Below, piece after piece: positions 8,465 to 10,882 of a stretch of 10,882 nucleotides of DNA (within the stretch, counting starts at the first letter, position 1; each line of letters opens with the position of its first letter). The notes beneath the pieces are model-generated. The model searched no databases, was not told where the DNA came from, and was given only the letters and a program-made list of their open reading frames with translations. The DNA is from Larix sibirica (lineage: Eukaryota > Streptophyta > Pinopsida > Pinales > Pinaceae): NCBI GenBank assembly GCA_004151065.3, contig NWUY0300025394.1:1-10882 (forward strand), read 5' to 3'. The translations under genes were made by a program, and so were the position numbers.

Positions 8465-8940
8465 CAAACTTCAGAAAGAAGGCTATCGATGAATTAGAAT
8501 CTATTCAAAACTCGCTGGACGAAAATCCAACAGATAACACAATGATACAAGAAGAAGTCAATCATCAAGTCAAAGCTTATCAGGCATTCCGTAAAGAAGA
8601 AGAATTCTGGAGATTAAAATCTCATAGCACTTGGCTCAAGGCCGGCGATAGGAATACTGCATACTTTCACAAGTAGACCAAAGCAAGGCATTCCATTAAT
8701 CACATCTCAGAAATTAAAATTGACAACAGACCGACCGTCAAAGGACATGGAGACATCAAGATCGCAATGTATAATCACTTTTTAAAACTCTTTATGGAGG
8801 AAGAAAATGATGGAGAGGAAGGAGAGCAAATCCTCCTTGATCACATACCGAAGAATATCACAACTAAAGACAACGCCAAACTTCTCAAGCCATTCACAGA
8901 GAAGGAAGTCACCAATGCAATATGGTCTTTTGATCATGAC

Positions 8941-9872
8941 AAAGCCCCAGGGCCTGACGGTTACTCAATCCACTTTTACAAATCCTGTTGGCAGTACATT
9001 AGAAAGGATTATATGAGAATGGTCATAGACTTCCATTCAAAAGCAAAGATCGAAGGCTGCACCAACTCCACCTTCCTCGCTCTCATCCCAAAAGAGACCA
9101 ATCCCAATACCTTTGGCAGATTTCGACCAATTGCATTATGTAACGCATCCTACAAGATCATCTCCAAAATGTTGTACTTGTCAAATAGAATGAAGCCCCT
9201 TCTTGCAAAAATCATCTCGGACAATCAAGGAGGCTTCTTACAAGGAAGACAAATTCTTGACAATGTCATCCTCGTTCAGGAAGCTATCCACTCCAGCAAG
9301 ATATGGAAGGAAAAAGGTATGTTGATCAAAATTTATATGGTCAATGCATTCGATCATTTCAAGCATTCCTTCCTTCTTAAAATCATGAAGAACTTTGGTT
9401 TTGGAAACACCTTCATAAAATGGATGTTAGCCTACATAAAAGGTCCCTAGATTGCTCCTTTATCAAACAGACGCCCCACCAATTTTTTCCAAGCCACCTG
9501 TGGAATTATACAAGGATTCCCCTTGTCATCCTTCTTATACATTATTCTGGCTAACTCCCTTAATCGAAATCTTAACTCTGACCTTAGAATTGGACTCCTA
9601 CCAGGCCTCAACTTAGCTTCTAATTCCATGCCCCTTAACCACACCCTCTTTGCCGATGACTCCCTCCTGTTGGGAGGGGGTTCCTCCATAATAGCTCGAA
9701 AATTTAAGCAAAACATGGCTTGGTATTACAAAGCATCATGACATAATATTAACCTCATAAGAGTGCAGTCTACGGATGGAATCTAAACAACACCGCTGCA
9801 GTCAACATAGCCCAAATCCTCGGGATCAAATTCCACAAGCAATGGGATGAATTCAACTATTTGGGTCTCCCA
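8941..9872 (+). other. Reverse transcriptase domain of LINE B, motif A mutated
   Basis: Landmarks are APGPDG (8944-8961), NSTFLALIPKE, FRPIALCNASYKIISKM, GGFLQGRQILDN, the motif A segment LIKIYMVNAFDH, the degraded motif B GIIQGFPLSSFLY (9502-9540), the motif C segment TLFADDSLLLGG with both Asp present (FADD at 9649-9660), and FNYLGLP (9852-9872). At 9334-9336 the catalytic Asp of motif A is Tyr, a single-base change. A stop at 9448 and a frameshift near 9757 also disrupt it. Confidence 0.92.
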
Positions 9873-10475
9873 ATAACACAAGTATTTTCAAAATCAGGGA
9901 ATTGGGAAGATATAATTTGCAAAATCAAATCCAAAATAAGGAGATGGGGAGGACATTGGCTCAACAAAGCTGGGAAACTGATCTTACTAAAATCAGTTCT
10001 TTCAGCTCTTCCGATCTACCAATTTTCTCTACTACTAGCACCCAAAGGAGTGCTTGATCACATTAGGAAACTTCTGAGAGAGTTCCTATGGACGGGAGGG
10101 AAAAAAAATGAAAACAAAATACATTTGGTTAATTGGAATATCATCAAACAACCAAAACATTCAGGTGGACTCCAGGTTCGAGATCCTCTCTAGGAAAATA
10201 TGGCAATGGGAGGCAAAATACTTTGGCAAATTCTACATGACAGACATCACCAGGTCATCCAACTACTAAAGAAGAAATACTTAACTAGAACTAATCTCAG
10301 ATGCCTTGATAGCAAGCCGGTTTCCAAAGGCTCCTCTATTTGGTCCTTATGCAGAACCACTTGGGATTTTTTCTCTCAAGAACTTTATTGGGTTCCCGAA
10401 AATGGGAAAGAAATAAACATTTTTTCAGACAATATAATGGGAAACAACCCACTCCAGAATAATCAAGATCTTCAA

Positions 10476-10476
10476 N
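10476..10476. other. Single ambiguous base N at a rearrangement joint
   Basis: The only non-ACGT base of the window lies exactly where the post-RT sequence of element B stops and a second copy of the endonuclease-RT linker begins. This is typical of a sequence gap or forced join between repeats. The contiguity of 10475 and 10477 should not be trusted. Confidence 0.8.
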
Positions 10477-10882
10477 CCCCACCCTCAAACTTCAGAAAGA
10501 AGGTTGTCGATGAATTAGAATCTATTCAAAATCTCGTTGGACGAAAATCCAACAGATAACACAACGCTATAGGAAGTAGTCAATCATCAAGTCAAAGCTT
10601 ATCAGGCATTTCGTAAAGAAGAAGAATTATGGATATTAAAATCTCGCAACACTTGGATCAACGCCGGCGATAGGAATATTGCATACTTTCACAACCATAC
10701 CAAAGCAAGGCATTCCATTAATCACATCTCAGAAATTAAAATTGACAACGGAACGACCGTTAAAGGATGTGGAGATATCAAGATCACAACATATAATCAC
10801 TTTTTAAAACTCTTTATGGAGGAAGAAAGCGATGGAGAGGAAGGAGAGAAAATCCTCCTTGATCACATACCGAAGAATATCA
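10477..10882 (+). pseudogene. LINE fragment C: partial ORF2 linker, second copy of 8456-8860
   Basis: This segment aligns over its whole length with about 8456-8860 of element B (offset 2021, then 2022 after one inserted base near 10533), with about 34 substitutions by hand count, roughly 92% identity. It encodes part of the linker between endonuclease and RT, including NHQVKAYQAFRKEEELW, NAGDRNIAYFHNHTKARHS and EEGEKILLDHIPKNI, and runs off the window end before RT. The inserted base shifts the frame, and TAG lies at 10570-10572. It lacks the stop that B has at 8674, so it is not a recent copy of B. It is either a separate insertion of the same family or the result of a misjoin at the N. Confidence 0.88.

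Larger units (their letters stand above)
5931..10475 (+). mobile_element. LINE element B, plant L1 type, decayed, 3' truncated
   Basis: This is a second two-ORF LINE, from a family distinct from A: its ORF1 and endonuclease differ strongly, and RT similarity is only moderate. The order is ORF1 with DUF4283 and knuckle (5931-7349), then ORF2 with endonuclease, RT and the post-RT region (7349-10475). The sequence stops at the ambiguous base 10476, before any zf-RVT domain. Its 5' limit may reach back to 5622, which would place it inside the RNase H region of element A as a nested insertion; this is inference because the rest of A is not seen downstream. Confidence 0.85.
7349..10475 (+). pseudogene. 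ORF2 of LINE B: endonuclease-RT polyprotein, broken, with internal duplication
   Basis: ATG 7349 starts the endonuclease in frame 2. Frameshifts occur near 7803 (to frame 1) and near 9757 (to frame 3, consistent with loss of one base). Stops are TAA 7640, TAA 7855, TAA 8248 (created at the duplication joint), TAG 8674, TAG 9448, TGA 9739 and TAG 10191. After the endonuclease come a linker containing a 216-bp tandem duplication, the segment STWLKAGDRNTAYFH, RT (about 8941-9872), then a post-RT region with GGHWLNKAGKLILLKSVLSA and REFLWTGGKKNENKIH. The reading ends at 10475 within KEINIFSDNIMGNNP and a few residues more, before the expected zf-RVT. Catalytic residues are altered in both enzymes: Asp to Asn in the endonuclease GDxN motif and Asp to Tyr in RT motif A. 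Role and mechanism are as for the ORF2 of element A. Confidence 0.9.

Noticed and set aside
9447-9716. Reverse-strand open frames, including one opposite the RT core
   Set aside because: All reverse-strand frames overlap LINE domains read on the + strand and show no domain-like patterns of their own.
10191-10193. TAG 10191 as another Trp-to-stop case in CTGG context
   Set aside because: The residue normally found after RDPL in this family is not one I can assign to Trp, so it was left out of the decay argument.
1-10882. LTR retrotransposon, retrovirus-like or pararetrovirus origin
   Set aside because: There is no protease, integrase, envelope or LTR pair. An AP endonuclease upstream of RT and a FADD-type LINE RT point to non-LTR elements.

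Overview
The window looks like plant nuclear DNA made almost entirely of decayed non-LTR retrotransposons (LINEs) of the plant L1 type, all on the + strand. The evidence is the domain order, which repeats twice: an ORF1 with a DUF4283-like region and a CCHC zinc knuckle, then an ORF2 with an AP-type endonuclease, a LINE reverse transcriptase, and (first element) a zf-RVT zinc-binding domain and an RNase H start. I saw no host gene, RNA gene, LTR, DNA-transposon end or CRISPR array. The protein style reminds me of LINE families common in large seed-plant genomes, possibly conifers, but that is memory and cannot be tested here.

Layout. 1-203 is a GC-rich leader. 204-1826 is ORF1 and 1826-5621 is ORF2 of element A. 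A stops abruptly inside its RNase H domain. 5622-5930 has no recognisable coding homology; it is pyrimidine-rich and then very AT-rich, and may be the 5' leader of the next element. 5931-7349 is ORF1 and 7349-10475 is ORF2 of element B, a different family from A. B ORF2 carries an in-frame 216-bp tandem duplication (8033-8464). A single ambiguous base at 10476 separates B from a third piece, C (10477-10882), which repeats the part of ORF2 at about 8456-8860 with roughly 8% differences by hand count.

All ORFs are dead. Each is broken by nonsense codons and most by frameshifts, and key catalytic residues are substituted. Most stop codons can be explained by C-to-T or G-to-A transitions, as expected for old, methylated transposons. 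In life, ORF1 would bind the element RNA, while ORF2 would nick the target and reverse-transcribe the RNA at the nick.

The best observation is that both unrelated-looking elements join ORF1 to ORF2 through the same five-base TAATG overlap (stop TAA sharing its last A with the ORF2 ATG). This suggests stop-restart translation of ORF2. I do not see a convincing new biological system beyond this; the other points of interest are the rearrangements and the truncated RNase H.
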